Below are positions 18,576-28,547 of a DNA stretch of 64,000 bases, piece by piece. Position numbers and translations under genes: made by a program. The stretch comes from Sphingobacterium zeae (GTDB lineage Bacteria; Bacteroidota; Bacteroidia; Sphingobacteriales; Sphingobacteriaceae). A model generated the notes under the pieces. It saw only the letters and a list, made by a program, of their open reading frames with translations. It was not told the origin of the DNA and searched no databases. The DNA is taken from positions 5,146,001 to 5,210,000 of the forward strand of contig NZ_JAUTBA010000001.1 of the NCBI RefSeq assembly GCF_030818895.1. Direction: 5' to 3'. The first letter of the stretch is position 1. Each line of letters begins with the position of its first letter.

Positions 18576-19628
18576 ATGAGTCACGAATTAATGTTTTTTG
18601 GTGGGTTCCTCATCTTTATTGCACTGATGCTTGCAATAGATCTTGGGTTATTTTCTAAAGGCGACAAACCTGTCAGCCTGAAGATGGCGAGTATTATGAG
18701 TGCCATTTGGGTCTTATTCTCTTTAGGCTTCTATTGGCTGCTACGTCACTATGGATTTGAACTGCACAATATCCATGATTTGAATCACCTCCAAGAGGTC
18801 ATCGCCAAGCACCACCACGATATTAAAATTATTCCCGGCGATCTAGCGGCCAGTCTCGATGTCTATAATAAGAATCTTGGCCTGGAATATCTTACCGGTT
18901 ATGTTGTGGAATACGCCTTGTCAGTAGATAATATCTTTGTGATGGTCTTACTGTTTACCTCTTTCGGTATTCCAGAGCGTTATTATCATAAAGTTTTGGT
19001 TTGGGGTATTTTGGGCGCAATCATTATGCGTTTCCTATTTATATTCCTTGGTGCCACCCTTATTGCTAAGTTTGGCTGGATTCTTTATGTTTTTGGCGCT
19101 TTCCTAGTCTTTACAGGTGTCAAAATGTTTATTAACCGCAACCAGGAAGAGGAAGTCGATCCACAGAATCACCCAGTCGTTAAATTCGCTTCCCGCTACT
19201 TTAAAGTAACTCCGAAATTAGATGGTGGGCACTTTTTCCATGTCGAGAACGGTGTAAAATACATGACTCCGCTCTTTCTTGTATTGCTGGTGATTGAATT
19301 TACCGATCTTATTTTCGCAGTGGATTCTATTCCTGCGATTTTCTCCGTTACCAAAGACCCCTACGTCGTATTTTTTTCGAACATTTTTGCGATTCTAGGC
19401 TTACGGTCAATGTTTTTCCTATTGGTCAATATCATACACAAGTTCCAATACCTCAAAGTAGGTTTAGCCTTTTTACTGGTCTTCATTGGACTAAAGATGC
19501 TGCTACACCATTGGTTGGCTGAAGTTGGCTTTACGACAACACATTCACTGATTGTGATTATCGGTATCCTCGCTTTAAGCATTATTGCTTCGCTGCTTTT
19601 TCCAAAAAAGTCCTCCATCACGGATTAG
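18576..19628 (+). CDS. TerC/Alx-family integral membrane protein
   Basis: A 350-aa polytopic membrane protein with about nine helices. Family marks are AIDLGLFSKGDKPVSLKMA near the start, the YALSVDNIFVMVLLF segment with conserved acidic residues in the membrane, and FTDLIFAVDSIPAIFSVTKDP. Members are linked to tellurite resistance and, more recently, to manganese export to exported metalloproteins and to pH response. The insertion HNIHDLNHLQEVIAKHHHDIK is His-rich and could bind metal. It starts 1 nt after the prenyl synthase stop. Exact substrate is inferred, not shown. Confidence 0.88.
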   Translation: MSHELMFFGGFLIFIALMLAIDLGLFSKGDKPVSLKMASIMSAIWVLFSLGFYWLLRHYGFELHNIHDLNHLQEVIAKHHHDIKIIPGDLAASLDVYNKNLGLEYLTGYVVEYALSVDNIFVMVLLFTSFGIPERYYHKVLVWGILGAIIMRFLFIFLGATLIAKFGWILYVFGAFLVFTGVKMFINRNQEEEVDPQNHPVVKFASRYFKVTPKLDGGHFFHVENGVKYMTPLFLVLLVIEFTDLIFAVDSIPAIFSVTKDPYVVFFSNIFAILGLRSMFFLLVNIIHKFQYLKVGLAFLLVFIGLKMLLHHWLAEVGFTTTHSLIVIIGILALSIIASLLFPKKSSITD

Positions 19629-19709
19629 GCGAAACAGACTGAAAAACTATGCTAATCGTTGTAAAATGTTGCAGCAATGGCCAGCACATGATAGACTAAA
19701 CACGATATA

Positions 19710-19738
19710 ATGGTCAGAATGAAAATTCTGACCATTTC
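19710..19738 (+). terminator. Probable terminator after terC
   Basis: Perfect 11-bp stem (19710-19720 with 19725-19735), GAAA tetraloop, weak T tail (TTTCTA). Placed about 80 nt after the terC stop. Confidence 0.6.
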
Positions 19739-19894
19739 TATTGAACCTGAGGAAACTGTCATCATTTCTTTGCCTAGCAGTACATTAAGATAGAAATTAA
19801 AGATTTTTCAGCACAATTATTTTACAGAGGAATTGATCTTACTCAATTTTATTTATTTATTTTAGCACCACATTAAATTAACAACATACTAACT

Positions 19895-21082
19895 ATGAAT
19901 TGGAATAAAACGATTGTACTAGCCGCTTCACTTTTTGCAGCGTCTTTCCAAGTACAAGCACAAGACAATTTGATCAATGCGCTAAAAGCAAATCAAAATG
20001 ACAATAGCAAATCTGGATTTACCTTTACTGAAGTCATTAATCTAGGCAATACATCCATCAAAAATCAAGGTTCATCAGGTACTTGTTGGTCTTATTCAGG
20101 TAATTCTTTTCTAGAGTCTGAGATGATTCGTATGGGTAAAAAACCAGTTGAAATATCCCAGATTTACACTGCGCGGAACACATACTTAGACAAAGCACGT
20201 ACCTATGTACGCCTTCATGGTGGATTGTCTTTGGGCGAGGGCGGTCAATTTCATGATGTTTTGAACTCCTTTCGTAAATACGGGACAATGCCACAATCTG
20301 CGTATACAGGTCTCCACTACGGCACTACCCGTAACAACTTTGGCGAAATGACTTCTATGTTGGACGCTATGTTGGGGGCAGTAGTGAAGGGCAAAACATT
20401 GACACCAAACTGGGAGAAAGCCTATACCGCTGCCATGGATTCTTACCTTGGAGAGGTTCCTGAGAAATTTGACTATAACGGTAAATCCTACACACCACGT
20501 ACCTTTGCAGATCAGGTAATCGGTATCAATCCAGACGACTATGTCGGTATTGCTTCCGTAACCGATCATCCGTATTACAGCCAGTTCGTATTGCTGATTC
20601 CAGACAACTGGTCATTCGACCGTTTTTACAACGTTAAAATGAACGATTTAACGGATATCATTGACAACGCTTTACAAAAGGGTTATACCGTGGCTTGGGC
20701 AACTGACGTGTCTGAAAAAGGTTTCTCCTGGAAAAACGGGGTTGCTTATGTACCTGAAAAACCTTTCGAGGAAATGACAGAGCAAGAGAAATCAACCATG
20801 TTCGTGGGTCCTAAACCGGAATTAAAAGTTACAGCCGAAGAAAGACAAAAAGCTTTTGACAACTGGCAAACAACTGATGACCATGGTATGCACATTGTCG
20901 GTCTTGTGAAAGATCAAAACGGAAAAGAATATTACATCGTTAAAAATTCTTGGGGCACAACAAATGACTACCACGGTTACTTATATGCCACAAAAGAATT
21001 TGTACGTTATAAAACAACTTCTTTGATGTTACACAAAGACGGCCTAACAAAAGATTTAAAGGCTAAGATAAATATCAAATAG
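19895..21082 (+). CDS. Secreted C1-family cysteine peptidase (PepC/bleomycin hydrolase-like)
   Basis: A 395-aa papain-clan peptidase with a signal peptide (ending QVQAQ). The catalytic triad is present: Cys in NQGSSGTCWSYSG (about residue 65), His in DDHGMHIVG, Asn in VKNSWGTTNDYHGY. The C-terminal region ends close to the last strand, as in PepC, where the C-terminus blocks the cleft and gives aminopeptidase activity. Unlike cytosolic PepC, it is exported. It has its own 266-nt upstream spacer and a terminator after it. Possible role: trimming peptides in the periplasm. Confidence 0.9.
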   Translation: MNWNKTIVLAASLFAASFQVQAQDNLINALKANQNDNSKSGFTFTEVINLGNTSIKNQGSSGTCWSYSGNSFLESEMIRMGKKPVEISQIYTARNTYLDKARTYVRLHGGLSLGEGGQFHDVLNSFRKYGTMPQSAYTGLHYGTTRNNFGEMTSMLDAMLGAVVKGKTLTPNWEKAYTAAMDSYLGEVPEKFDYNGKSYTPRTFADQVIGINPDDYVGIASVTDHPYYSQFVLLIPDNWSFDRFYNVKMNDLTDIIDNALQKGYTVAWATDVSEKGFSWKNGVAYVPEKPFEEMTEQEKSTMFVGPKPELKVTAEERQKAFDNWQTTDDHGMHIVGLVKDQNGKEYYIVKNSWGTTNDYHGYLYATKEFVRYKTTSLMLHKDGLTKDLKAKINIK

Positions 21083-21100
21083 ACGATTTATCAATCCGCA

Positions 21101-21140
21101 AAAACACCTCTGAAATTAAAACATCGGAGGTGTTTTTGTT
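21101..21140 (+). terminator. Terminator after the C1 peptidase gene
   Basis: Stem 21101-21110 with 21127-21136 (AAAACACCTC and its complement), 16-nt loop, then a T-rich tail. Confidence 0.8.
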
Positions 21141-21193
21141 TTCAGATTAATTTGATAACTTAAGCATAATTATGAATCTTTTGTTGAGTGAGT

Positions 21194-22432
21194 ATGAGAA
21201 GTATAATCGCATTGTGCCTTACGATTTTATTCGGGAATTTGGCTCATGCCCAGACTAAGGGTGTGAAATTTATAAATGGATTGAGTTGGAAACAAGTAAA
21301 GGAGCGCGCAGAAGCCGAAAACAAATTTATCTTAATGGAGCTATTTGCGACCTGGTGTGGTCCATGCCAATACATGAGTAATGAAATCTTTCCGCTAGAA
21401 CAGGTTGGGCAGCCCATCAATCAAAACTTTATGAGTGTTAGGGTACAAATGGATTCCACAGAATCTGATAATACCAACGTCAAAAAATGGTATGCCGATG
21501 CGCGTGCTATTTCCAATGAATACAATATTCAATCGTTTCCCACATTTCTTATTTTTAATCCCAATGGACAAGCTGTACACCGCATTGTTGGAGCAAGCGA
21601 TGCGCCTGAATTTGTCGGCCATGTAATGGATGGGCTAAATCCCGAAACACAGTATTACACCCTGTTAAAAAAATTCGATAAAAGACCGCAGGATATCTAC
21701 ACGGCAAAGCAGATGCTAAAAGCAGCGAATATCGCCTACGATGAAAACACTGCGCGCAAGGCGGAAAATACATTAGCAAATTCATTAGGAACAGATGAGT
21801 TGTTCAAAAAGGAGAACGTGCATATTCTATTGGCTGCAGCAAAATTTACCAATTCGAAAGCTTTTAATCTGATCCGGAACAATAAAGAAAAAATTGATAT
21901 CCTATTGGAGTCACCCGGTATTGCCAACCGTACGCTGGCAAATGTTGTTGTCAACGAATTATTCCAGATTAAAATAGATGCCAAGCACGAACCTAATTGG
22001 GATAGTTATCAAAATGAACTGACAGCAAAATATCCGGACATCGATTTCGTTCCGATGTTCAAGAAGATTAGAGCACACTATTACCTTCAGGTGAAAAATT
22101 ATGTGGCGATGAAAAATACCATTAATGATTATCTTTCATCAGAAGATTTTACGCCACATCAATTAAACACTTTTGCCTGGACTATCTTTAACAACAGCAG
22201 CGATCCGGCCTGTATCGAATCCGCACTAAGCTGGAGCAAAAAATCGATCATTGAAGATCCGAGCAGCGCATTCTTGGACACCTACTCCAATCTACTCTAC
22301 AAAAAAGGTGAAAAAGAAAAAGCGATAAAGTGGCAAAATAAAGCCGTGGAAATGGCCAGTGAGGACGATCGTCCAATCTATCAAGAGACGCTTGAAAAGA
22401 TGATCAAAGGAATAAAAACTTGGGAAAACTAA
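21194..22432 (+). CDS. Exported thioredoxin-fold protein with C-terminal helical repeats
   Basis: A 412-aa protein with a signal peptide (cleavage after HAQ, residue 20), a thioredoxin domain with a true active site WCGPC (C55, C58) and the cis-proline loop SFPTFLIF, followed by about 250 residues of helices that resemble TPR-like repeats (WSKKSIIEDPSSAFLDTYSNLLYKKGEKEKAIKWQNKAVEM at the end). I start at ATG 21194, not the GTG two codons upstream. It probably acts as a periplasmic disulfide reductase with a helical docking surface. The next gene is convergent. Confidence 0.82.
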   Translation: MRSIIALCLTILFGNLAHAQTKGVKFINGLSWKQVKERAEAENKFILMELFATWCGPCQYMSNEIFPLEQVGQPINQNFMSVRVQMDSTESDNTNVKKWYADARAISNEYNIQSFPTFLIFNPNGQAVHRIVGASDAPEFVGHVMDGLNPETQYYTLLKKFDKRPQDIYTAKQMLKAANIAYDENTARKAENTLANSLGTDELFKKENVHILLAAAKFTNSKAFNLIRNNKEKIDILLESPGIANRTLANVVVNELFQIKIDAKHEPNWDSYQNELTAKYPDIDFVPMFKKIRAHYYLQVKNYVAMKNTINDYLSSEDFTPHQLNTFAWTIFNNSSDPACIESALSWSKKSIIEDPSSAFLDTYSNLLYKKGEKEKAIKWQNKAVEMASEDDRPIYQETLEKMIKGIKTWEN

Positions 22433-22470
22433 ATGAAAACATAAGCGGCTATCCTGATTGTCAATAAAAA

Positions 22471-22505
22471 AAAAAGTCCCGATCCTTAATTGGATCGGGA
22501 CTTTT
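22471..22505. terminator. Bidirectional terminator between convergent genes
   Basis: Perfect 14-bp stem (22472-22485 with 22492-22505), loop TTAATT, A-run on the left and T-run on the right, so it works for both the thioredoxin-fold gene (plus) and the oligopeptidase gene (minus). Confidence 0.9.
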
Positions 22506-22546
22506 ACATAGCTATAGACCTCATATTGAAGCTTCAAGCTGTTGGG

Positions 22547-24670
22547 CTACTTTAATGCCTTTATTCCCATGTTCCAAAGCGCAAAAGCATACTTATCCAC
22601 CGTACTATTGATCAGAACATCTGTAGACCTTCCAGCACCATGACCCGCTTTGGTCTCAATACGGATCAATACAGGATTATCACACGCTTGCTTTGCCTGC
22701 AGCTCCGAAGCAAACTTATAGGAATGCGCCGGCACCACACGATCATCATGATCTCCGGTTAAGACCATTGTTGCCGGGTAACAAACGCCAGATTTCACAT
22801 TATGCACCGGAGAATACGCTTTCAGATAATCAAACATTTCTTTGCTATCACTGACCGTACCATAATCATAGGACCAACCTGCGCCCGCCGTGAAAGTATG
22901 GTAACGCAACATATCCAAAACACCAACCTCTGGAAGAGCCACTTTGGCAATTTTGGGATCGATTGTCATTGTCGCCCCAACAAGCAAGCCACCATTGGAT
23001 CCCCCGTTTAAAGCGGTATACTCCGGTGATGTATACCCATTCTCCTGCAGGTAACGGGCTGCTGCAATAAAATCATGAAAGACATTCAATTTGTTGAACT
23101 GCCTGCCGCCATCATGCCATTTCTGACCATATTCGCCGCCTCCACGGAGATTCGGAACAGCATAAACACCACCATTTGCTAACCACACCGCAACGGAAGT
23201 ACTGAAGCCAGGGGTTAAGCTGATATTAAAGCCGCCATAACCATACACAATCGTCGGGTTTTTACCGTTCAGAGCGATCCCCTTTTTGTAGGTAATAATC
23301 ATCGGAACTTTTGTGCCGTCTTTCGATGTGTAGAACACCTGTTTGGATTCATACTGATCCGAGTCAAACTTTACTTTAGGCTTGATATAAAGTGTAGAGC
23401 TTCCAGAATTTACGTCAAACTTATAGCTCGAAGACGGTGTAATGTAATTTGAAAAACCAAAATAGATCTCTTTTTCTGTCTTTTTACCCGAAAAGCCACT
23501 CGCTGTACCAATGCCAGGCAATTCTATTTGTCGGATCTTCTTACCGGTATAATCGTATTGGATCACGACAGAAACGGCATCCTTCAGATAATTTGCAAAA
23601 AGATATCCCCCTCCAGTACTGATCGAAAGGACATTTTCAGTCTCCGGAATAACATCCTTCCAGTTCTCCTTTGCAGGATTCTTCAAATCCACTTTAACCA
23701 AACGGTTGTTGGCAGCCTTATAATTTGTCTCCAATAAGAAACTGTCCCCAATATTGTCAACGACACCTGTATTGGCATCAAAATGGTCCTGCAAGCAAAC
23801 AATTTTGCTATTCGGCTGCTTAAGATCCTGATAATACAGTTCATTTCCCGTCGTCGTATTTGCTGCGGAGATAATTAGGTACCGTTGATCATCTGTCAAT
23901 GAAGCTCCTACATAACGCCTTGGTGTTGCAGAACCTCCAAAAATCAATTTATCGTCAGACTGTGCGGTGTTGAGTTTATGGTAAAATAATTTATGTTGGT
24001 CTGTTTTTTCAGAAAGCTCAGACCCCTTTGGCTTATCGTAGCTTGAATAATAAAACCCGTCATTTCCTTTCCAAGCGATACCGGAAAATTTAACATCTAC
24101 GAGGGGATCCCCCACAGGTGACTTATCTTTGGCATTCAGTACAATGACTTTCCGCCAGTCCGATCCGCCTTCAGAAATAGAATAGGCGATCAGGCTACCA
24201 TCTTTAGAAAATGAAACGTCCGCTAATGAAGTCGATCCATCTTTCGAAAAGGTATTTGGATCCAAGAAAACTTCCTCTGTCCCTTTCTCCCCTAGTTTAC
24301 GATAAAGCACCGCATGCTGCTGTAAGCCATTATTTTTAAAAAAATAAGTATAGCCACCTTCCTTAAAAGGTGTTCCTATTTTTTCATAATTCCATATTTC
24401 TGTTAATTGATCTTTCAGTTTTGTGCGGAACGGGATTGCATTCAAATAGTCAAATGTGACCTTATTCTCAGCCTCTACCCAGGTTTTTGTTTCCGCTGAA
24501 CGATCATCTTCCAGCCAGCGATAGGGGTCCGCAATCTTTTCTCCCCAAAATTCATCCACAACGGTTCCTTTCGTTGTCGTGGGATATGTTAACCGTTGTC
24601 CATAACCAGTTGTCGCTGTACCTGCCATACCTATCATCATGAGGATAAGACCAAAATTTTTCTTTTTCAT
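22547..24670 (-). CDS. Prolyl oligopeptidase family serine peptidase (S9A)
   Basis: A 707-aa exported peptidase that cleaves short peptides after proline. It has a signal peptide (FGLILMMIGMAGTATTGYGQ), an N-terminal region with IADPYRWLEDDRSAETKTWVEAEN, a seven-bladed propeller, and the alpha/beta-hydrolase domain. The triad is Ser558 (NGGSNGGLL), Asp near 642 (TGDHDDRVVPAHS) and His677 (KAGHGAGRS). I prefer the ATG at 24668-24670; the upstream in-frame TTG would add seven residues before the signal peptide. Length matches the family. Confidence 0.95.
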   Translation of the reverse strand: MKKKNFGLILMMIGMAGTATTGYGQRLTYPTTTKGTVVDEFWGEKIADPYRWLEDDRSAETKTWVEAENKVTFDYLNAIPFRTKLKDQLTEIWNYEKIGTPFKEGGYTYFFKNNGLQQHAVLYRKLGEKGTEEVFLDPNTFSKDGSTSLADVSFSKDGSLIAYSISEGGSDWRKVIVLNAKDKSPVGDPLVDVKFSGIAWKGNDGFYYSSYDKPKGSELSEKTDQHKLFYHKLNTAQSDDKLIFGGSATPRRYVGASLTDDQRYLIISAANTTTGNELYYQDLKQPNSKIVCLQDHFDANTGVVDNIGDSFLLETNYKAANNRLVKVDLKNPAKENWKDVIPETENVLSISTGGGYLFANYLKDAVSVVIQYDYTGKKIRQIELPGIGTASGFSGKKTEKEIYFGFSNYITPSSSYKFDVNSGSSTLYIKPKVKFDSDQYESKQVFYTSKDGTKVPMIITYKKGIALNGKNPTIVYGYGGFNISLTPGFSTSVAVWLANGGVYAVPNLRGGGEYGQKWHDGGRQFNKLNVFHDFIAAARYLQENGYTSPEYTALNGGSNGGLLVGATMTIDPKIAKVALPEVGVLDMLRYHTFTAGAGWSYDYGTVSDSKEMFDYLKAYSPVHNVKSGVCYPATMVLTGDHDDRVVPAHSYKFASELQAKQACDNPVLIRIETKAGHGAGRSTDVLINSTVDKYAFALWNMGIKALK

Positions 24671-24991
24671 AAAATCGTATACTTGTTTCAACTAACCTAA
24701 GTTCAATTCACCTAGTATCTGAATATTTGAGTTGAATATAAACAAATTTATCGACCTCCTATGCTTCTCAGCCTGTATTTATCTTGGAAAGCTTACCTTA
24801 AAAAGCGCAAATTTATCCTTACCCGACGACCAAAATATGGTGCTTAAAGTGCTACAACGAGATCGCTGTCCGATTATCAGCGATAGCGCAATCGAGAAAA
24901 CATCCAACAGCAGTTGCAAATTTCTTCGCAGCATATTTCTAGGACAGCCGAAATTTCTTTAGATTTATTTAAATCTTGATTTACTAAAACC
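24671..24991. other. Divergent intergenic region, no gene
   Basis: About 320 nt between the minus-strand oligopeptidase and the plus-strand metallopeptidase. It contains one open frame of 76 codons, which I reject (no similarity, no start signal). It must carry promoters for both genes, but I see no convincing exact -7 match. Confidence 0.5.
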
Positions 24992-27160
24992 ATGTTCAAA
25001 AAAATCATATATCTTTTAGTAGGAATTTCCATGCTGCAAACGGGTGTCAGCAATGGTCAGCAACTACCGGTGGACCAACAGTATAGAGCCACTCCTACCA
25101 AGATCAACAATCTTGTGCACACCAAGCTGGATGTGCGTTTTGACTATACAAATCAATTCCTCCATGGAAAAGAGTGGGTTACATTGCAACGCCATTTTTA
25201 CCCGACAGACTCCCTTCGCCTCGACGCAAAAGGAATGGATATCAAACAGGTGTCTTTGGTTAATGATCAGCAGCTGGTTCCATTAAAATACAACTATGAT
25301 AACAACTCGCTTTTGATCAAGCTCGACCGCAAGTATCTCGCAAAAGAAAAGTACACGATATACCTCGATTATACTGCAAAGCCTAACTTATTAAAAGCAC
25401 AGGGAAGTGCAGCAATCAATGATGCAAAAGGACTTTATTTTATCAATCCTGATGAGCGTACGCCAAATAAGCCGCGCCAGATATGGACACAAGGCGAAAC
25501 AGAAGCGTCTTCAGCATGGTTTCCAACCATCGACCGTCCAAATCAAAAGACCACGGCCGAAATCTCCATGACTGTCCTTGATAACTATGTGAGTTTATCG
25601 AATGGAGCATTGATTAACCAACAGAAGAATCAGGATGGTACACGCACGGATACCTGGAAAATGGATCTACCACATGCCCCCTACTTGTTTATGATGGCCG
25701 TTGGCGATTTCAAAATCTATGCCGATAAGTACAATAATATCCCTGTTGACTATTACCTAGAGCCGAAATATGCGCCTTATGCGAAGGATATTTTTGGGAA
25801 GACGCCGGCCATGATGGACTTTTATAGCAAAACACTGGGTGTCCCTTACCCATGGAATAAATATGCACAGATCGTCTGCCGTGATTATGTTTCAGGTGCG
25901 ATGGAAAACACCAGTGCAACATTGCACGGTGAACATGTACAAAAGACGAGACGTGAATTGTTGGACGATAATCAGGAGGGAACGATTGCACACGAACTGT
26001 TTCACCAGTGGTTTGGCGATTTGGTCACAGCAGAATCTTGGTCCAATCTGACCATGAATGAATCTTTCGCCACTTTCGGCGAGGTTATCTGGCGTGAACA
26101 CGACGGAGGTAAAGATCGTGGCGATAAATCGAGGTTTGAAAAACTCCAGTCTTACCTTAACACGACTAAACATGGAAAGAGCCCAGCTTTAGCACGCTAT
26201 TATTATCACGATAAAGAAGATATGTTCGATAACATCAGCTATGCGAAAGGATCATTGATTCTGTATGCCCTAAAGGCGCAGATGGGGGACGAAGCATTCT
26301 ATCAATCGCTAAAAAAATATTTGACAGACAATTCTTTTAAGACCGGCGAACCGCAACAGCTGCGTCTCGCTATGGAAGAGGTGACCGGAAAAGACTGGGC
26401 TCCATATTTCAATCAATGGTATTACCAAGGTGGGCATCCAATGTTAAAAATCACGACAAGAACGGGAGAGAACAGTGTCATACTGAACGTAGCCCAAATT
26501 CAAGATTCTAGCGTGCAGACATTCCAGCTTCCTTTGACCGTCGATATCTATACAAAAAATGGGAAGATCAGACAGACCTTTCAACTCAACAAGCGGAATG
26601 CCCAATTTATGATTCCGTTACCTGCTGCTGTTGAATTTATCGATATTGATCCCGAAAAAGTGCTCGTTGGCCAAATTGAAATCGATAAGTCAGCTGCCGA
26701 CTATCGGTATCAATATGAGTATGCACCTTCCTTTGCCAACCGCGTCGGCGCGATTGCCTACGCCTCAAAAAATCCGGCGAATACCATCAGCCAGCAAATC
26801 TTAACTGAAGCTTTAAAGGATACCGATCCCGACCTTGCTGCAACAGCAATTCAAGGTCTCGATCTAAGCAATCCCGCAGTCCGCAAATCAACAGAAAAAA
26901 CAATCTCGACACTTGCAGAGAAATCCGAAGCCTCTGTTATCCGTGCCTCTGCGATCCAAAAGCTCGCGCAGACAAAAGATAAAAAATACAAAAGTCTAAT
27001 ATTGAATGCTGTAAACGACAAATCCTATATGGTTATCGCAAGTTCGATCATGGCGATAAAAAGTGCTTATCCCGATCAACTTCAGCAGTCTTTAAAGCGC
27101 ATTGATCCCGATGCCATGGATTATCTAAAGGCGCTCATCACCGAATTATCTAAATCATAG
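24992..27160 (+). CDS. M1-family zinc metallopeptidase (aminopeptidase N-like)
   Basis: A 722-aa exported peptidase. After a signal peptide (VSNGQ), the M1 exopeptidase motif GAMEN and the zinc site HELFHQW (H334, E335, H338) with the distal NESFATF glutamate are intact, so it should be active. The C-terminal 200 residues form a helical, HEAT-like domain (KSEASVIRASAIQKLAQTKDKK). It removes N-terminal amino acids from peptides in the periplasm or on the surface. A terminator follows 10 nt after the stop. It forms, with the neighbouring C1 and S9 peptidases, a group of three peptide-trimming enzymes. Confidence 0.95.
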   Translation: MFKKIIYLLVGISMLQTGVSNGQQLPVDQQYRATPTKINNLVHTKLDVRFDYTNQFLHGKEWVTLQRHFYPTDSLRLDAKGMDIKQVSLVNDQQLVPLKYNYDNNSLLIKLDRKYLAKEKYTIYLDYTAKPNLLKAQGSAAINDAKGLYFINPDERTPNKPRQIWTQGETEASSAWFPTIDRPNQKTTAEISMTVLDNYVSLSNGALINQQKNQDGTRTDTWKMDLPHAPYLFMMAVGDFKIYADKYNNIPVDYYLEPKYAPYAKDIFGKTPAMMDFYSKTLGVPYPWNKYAQIVCRDYVSGAMENTSATLHGEHVQKTRRELLDDNQEGTIAHELFHQWFGDLVTAESWSNLTMNESFATFGEVIWREHDGGKDRGDKSRFEKLQSYLNTTKHGKSPALARYYYHDKEDMFDNISYAKGSLILYALKAQMGDEAFYQSLKKYLTDNSFKTGEPQQLRLAMEEVTGKDWAPYFNQWYYQGGHPMLKITTRTGENSVILNVAQIQDSSVQTFQLPLTVDIYTKNGKIRQTFQLNKRNAQFMIPLPAAVEFIDIDPEKVLVGQIEIDKSAADYRYQYEYAPSFANRVGAIAYASKNPANTISQQILTEALKDTDPDLAATAIQGLDLSNPAVRKSTEKTISTLAEKSEASVIRASAIQKLAQTKDKKYKSLILNAVNDKSYMVIASSIMAIKSAYPDQLQQSLKRIDPDAMDYLKALITELSKS

Positions 27161-27170
27161 CAAAATATAT

Positions 27171-27207
27171 AATGGAGGCGAATTTTGTATTCGGCTCCAT
27201 TTTTTTT
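27171..27207 (+). terminator. Terminator after the M1 peptidase; also sets the lpxH start
   Basis: A 13-bp stem with one mismatch (27171-27183 with 27189-27201), 5-nt loop and an eight-T run. It begins 10 nt after the peptidase stop. The lpxH frame stays open through this hairpin, which shows that an earlier TTG start is wrong. Confidence 0.85.
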
Positions 27208-27219
27208 AGTTTTGGCCAC

Positions 27220-27975
27220 ATGTCAACAAGAACAAAAATTTATTTTGCCTCCGACTTTCATCTTGGATCGTATCCCTTGGAACGCTCACGGGAAAGGGAG
27301 CTGCAAATTATACAGTGGCTAGACCAGATCAAAACAGATGCTGCACAGCTCTATCTTGTTGGTGATATTTTTGATTTCTGGTTTGAATATACCACGGTTG
27401 TCCCGAAAGGCTATATCCGCTTTTTGGGTAAATTAGCCGAAATTTCGGATCTTGGCATTCCCATTACTTTATTTAAAGGAAACCACGATATGTGGATGTT
27501 TGATTACCTCAAAAAGGAATTAAATGTTCGGATCATCGACAATGAGCTGGAGTTAGAGCTCAACGGAAAACACGTTTATATTCACCACGGCGATGGATTA
27601 GGTTCGGGAGATTACAAATACAAGATACTCAAGAAAGTATTTCGGAGCCGTTTCTGCCAATGGTTATTTGCACGTTTACATCCAAATCTTGGCATTGGAA
27701 TCGCGACACGCTGGTCAAAACATAGCAGGCTTTCGAATAATGAGGACGAAAAGTTTTTGGGCGAAGACAAAGAATGGCTAATTGGCTATGCGAAGGAAGT
27801 TGAGTCCATACAGCATCACGACTATTATATTTTTGGACATCGACATCTGCCCTATGATATTAAGCTGAATCCCAATAGCCGCATCATAAATTTGGGCGAA
27901 TGGATAAACTACCATACCTACGCAGTATGGGATGGTGAAAATTTACGTTTGGAGAAATGGGTGGGCAGATCTTAA
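27220..27975 (+). CDS. lpxH: UDP-2,3-diacylglucosamine diphosphatase (LpxH-type)
   Basis: A 251-aa calcineurin-like metallophosphoesterase that hydrolyses UDP-2,3-diacylglucosamine to lipid X in lipid A synthesis. The metal-binding motifs are in order: SDFHLGS, GDIFDFW, GNHDMW, HHGDG and GHRH. The FEYTTVVPKG and WSKHSR stretches are typical of Bacteroidota LpxH. I use ATG 27220, since the upstream in-frame sequence is the previous gene's terminator. The Crp-type gene overlaps its end by 19 nt. It works together with lptC in outer-leaflet LPS supply. Confidence 0.9.
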   Translation: MSTRTKIYFASDFHLGSYPLERSRERELQIIQWLDQIKTDAAQLYLVGDIFDFWFEYTTVVPKGYIRFLGKLAEISDLGIPITLFKGNHDMWMFDYLKKELNVRIIDNELELELNGKHVYIHHGDGLGSGDYKYKILKKVFRSRFCQWLFARLHPNLGIGIATRWSKHSRLSNNEDEKFLGEDKEWLIGYAKEVESIQHHDYYIFGHRHLPYDIKLNPNSRIINLGEWINYHTYAVWDGENLRLEKWVGRS

Positions 27976-28547
27976 TTTCATTATCGGATTGCCTCCATGG
28001 CTATCACTCTCTTTCGGGGGAAAGCACTTCAAAATTGGAGCAGCTTAGTCAAAAGATCACCGTGAAAAGAAATAGCCTATTAATCGAACAGGACAAAACG
28101 CAAAAAGACATCTATTTTTTGGCCTCGGGTTTAGCACGGGTTTATTACGAGACGCCCAAACGTCAGATTACCCTTGATTTTGTTTCCCCCGGAGGAACAC
28201 TTATTTCCATGAATAGTTATGTGCATGATACCCCAGGTTACGAAAACATCGATCTGCTGGAGGACAGTGTAGTCTATCGCATCAACCAGCAACAGCTTTT
28301 TGAGCTCTACGAAAGTGATATCGCGATTGCCAACTGGGGGAGAAAGATGGCTGAACTCGAATTTATAAAAGCCGAGCACCGCACAATGGCGAAGCTTTTT
28401 AATACTGCGCAGGAGCGTTATGCAGAACTCCTTCAAAAATACCCCCAATATATCCAGCGCATCAAACTGGGGTACATCGCCTCCTATCTCGGTGTTAGTC
28501 AAGTTACTTTAAGTCGGATTCGCGCGAATATTCATACAAATTTTTAA
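27957..28547 (+). CDS. Crp/Fnr-family transcription regulator
   Basis: A 196-aa regulator with an N-terminal cNMP-binding-like beta-roll (about residues 30-120; QDKTQKDIYFLASGLARVYY, SPGGTLISMNS) and a C-terminal winged helix (IKLGYIASYLGVSQVTLSRIRANI). No cysteine cluster for FeS sensing and no canonical cAMP pocket arginine-serine pair is visible, so the ligand is unknown. The start overlaps lpxH by 19 nt; no later ATG fits. It lies 61 nt upstream of an SMR transporter gene, with an inverted repeat between them, suggesting local control of that pump. Confidence 0.85.
   Translation: MGGQILISLSDCLHGYHSLSGESTSKLEQLSQKITVKRNSLLIEQDKTQKDIYFLASGLARVYYETPKRQITLDFVSPGGTLISMNSYVHDTPGYENIDLLEDSVVYRINQQQLFELYESDIAIANWGRKMAELEFIKAEHRTMAKLFNTAQERYAELLQKYPQYIQRIKLGYIASYLGVSQVTLSRIRANIHTNF

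Noticed and set aside
24732-24962. 76-codon open frame on the plus strand before the M1 peptidase gene
   Set aside because: No domain, signal peptide or start signal; odd composition rich in Ser/Leu/Cys. It lies in a divergent promoter region.
27172-27219. Upstream TTG start for lpxH
   Set aside because: The added codons are the hairpin and T run of the previous gene's terminator, and family homology begins at ATG 27220.
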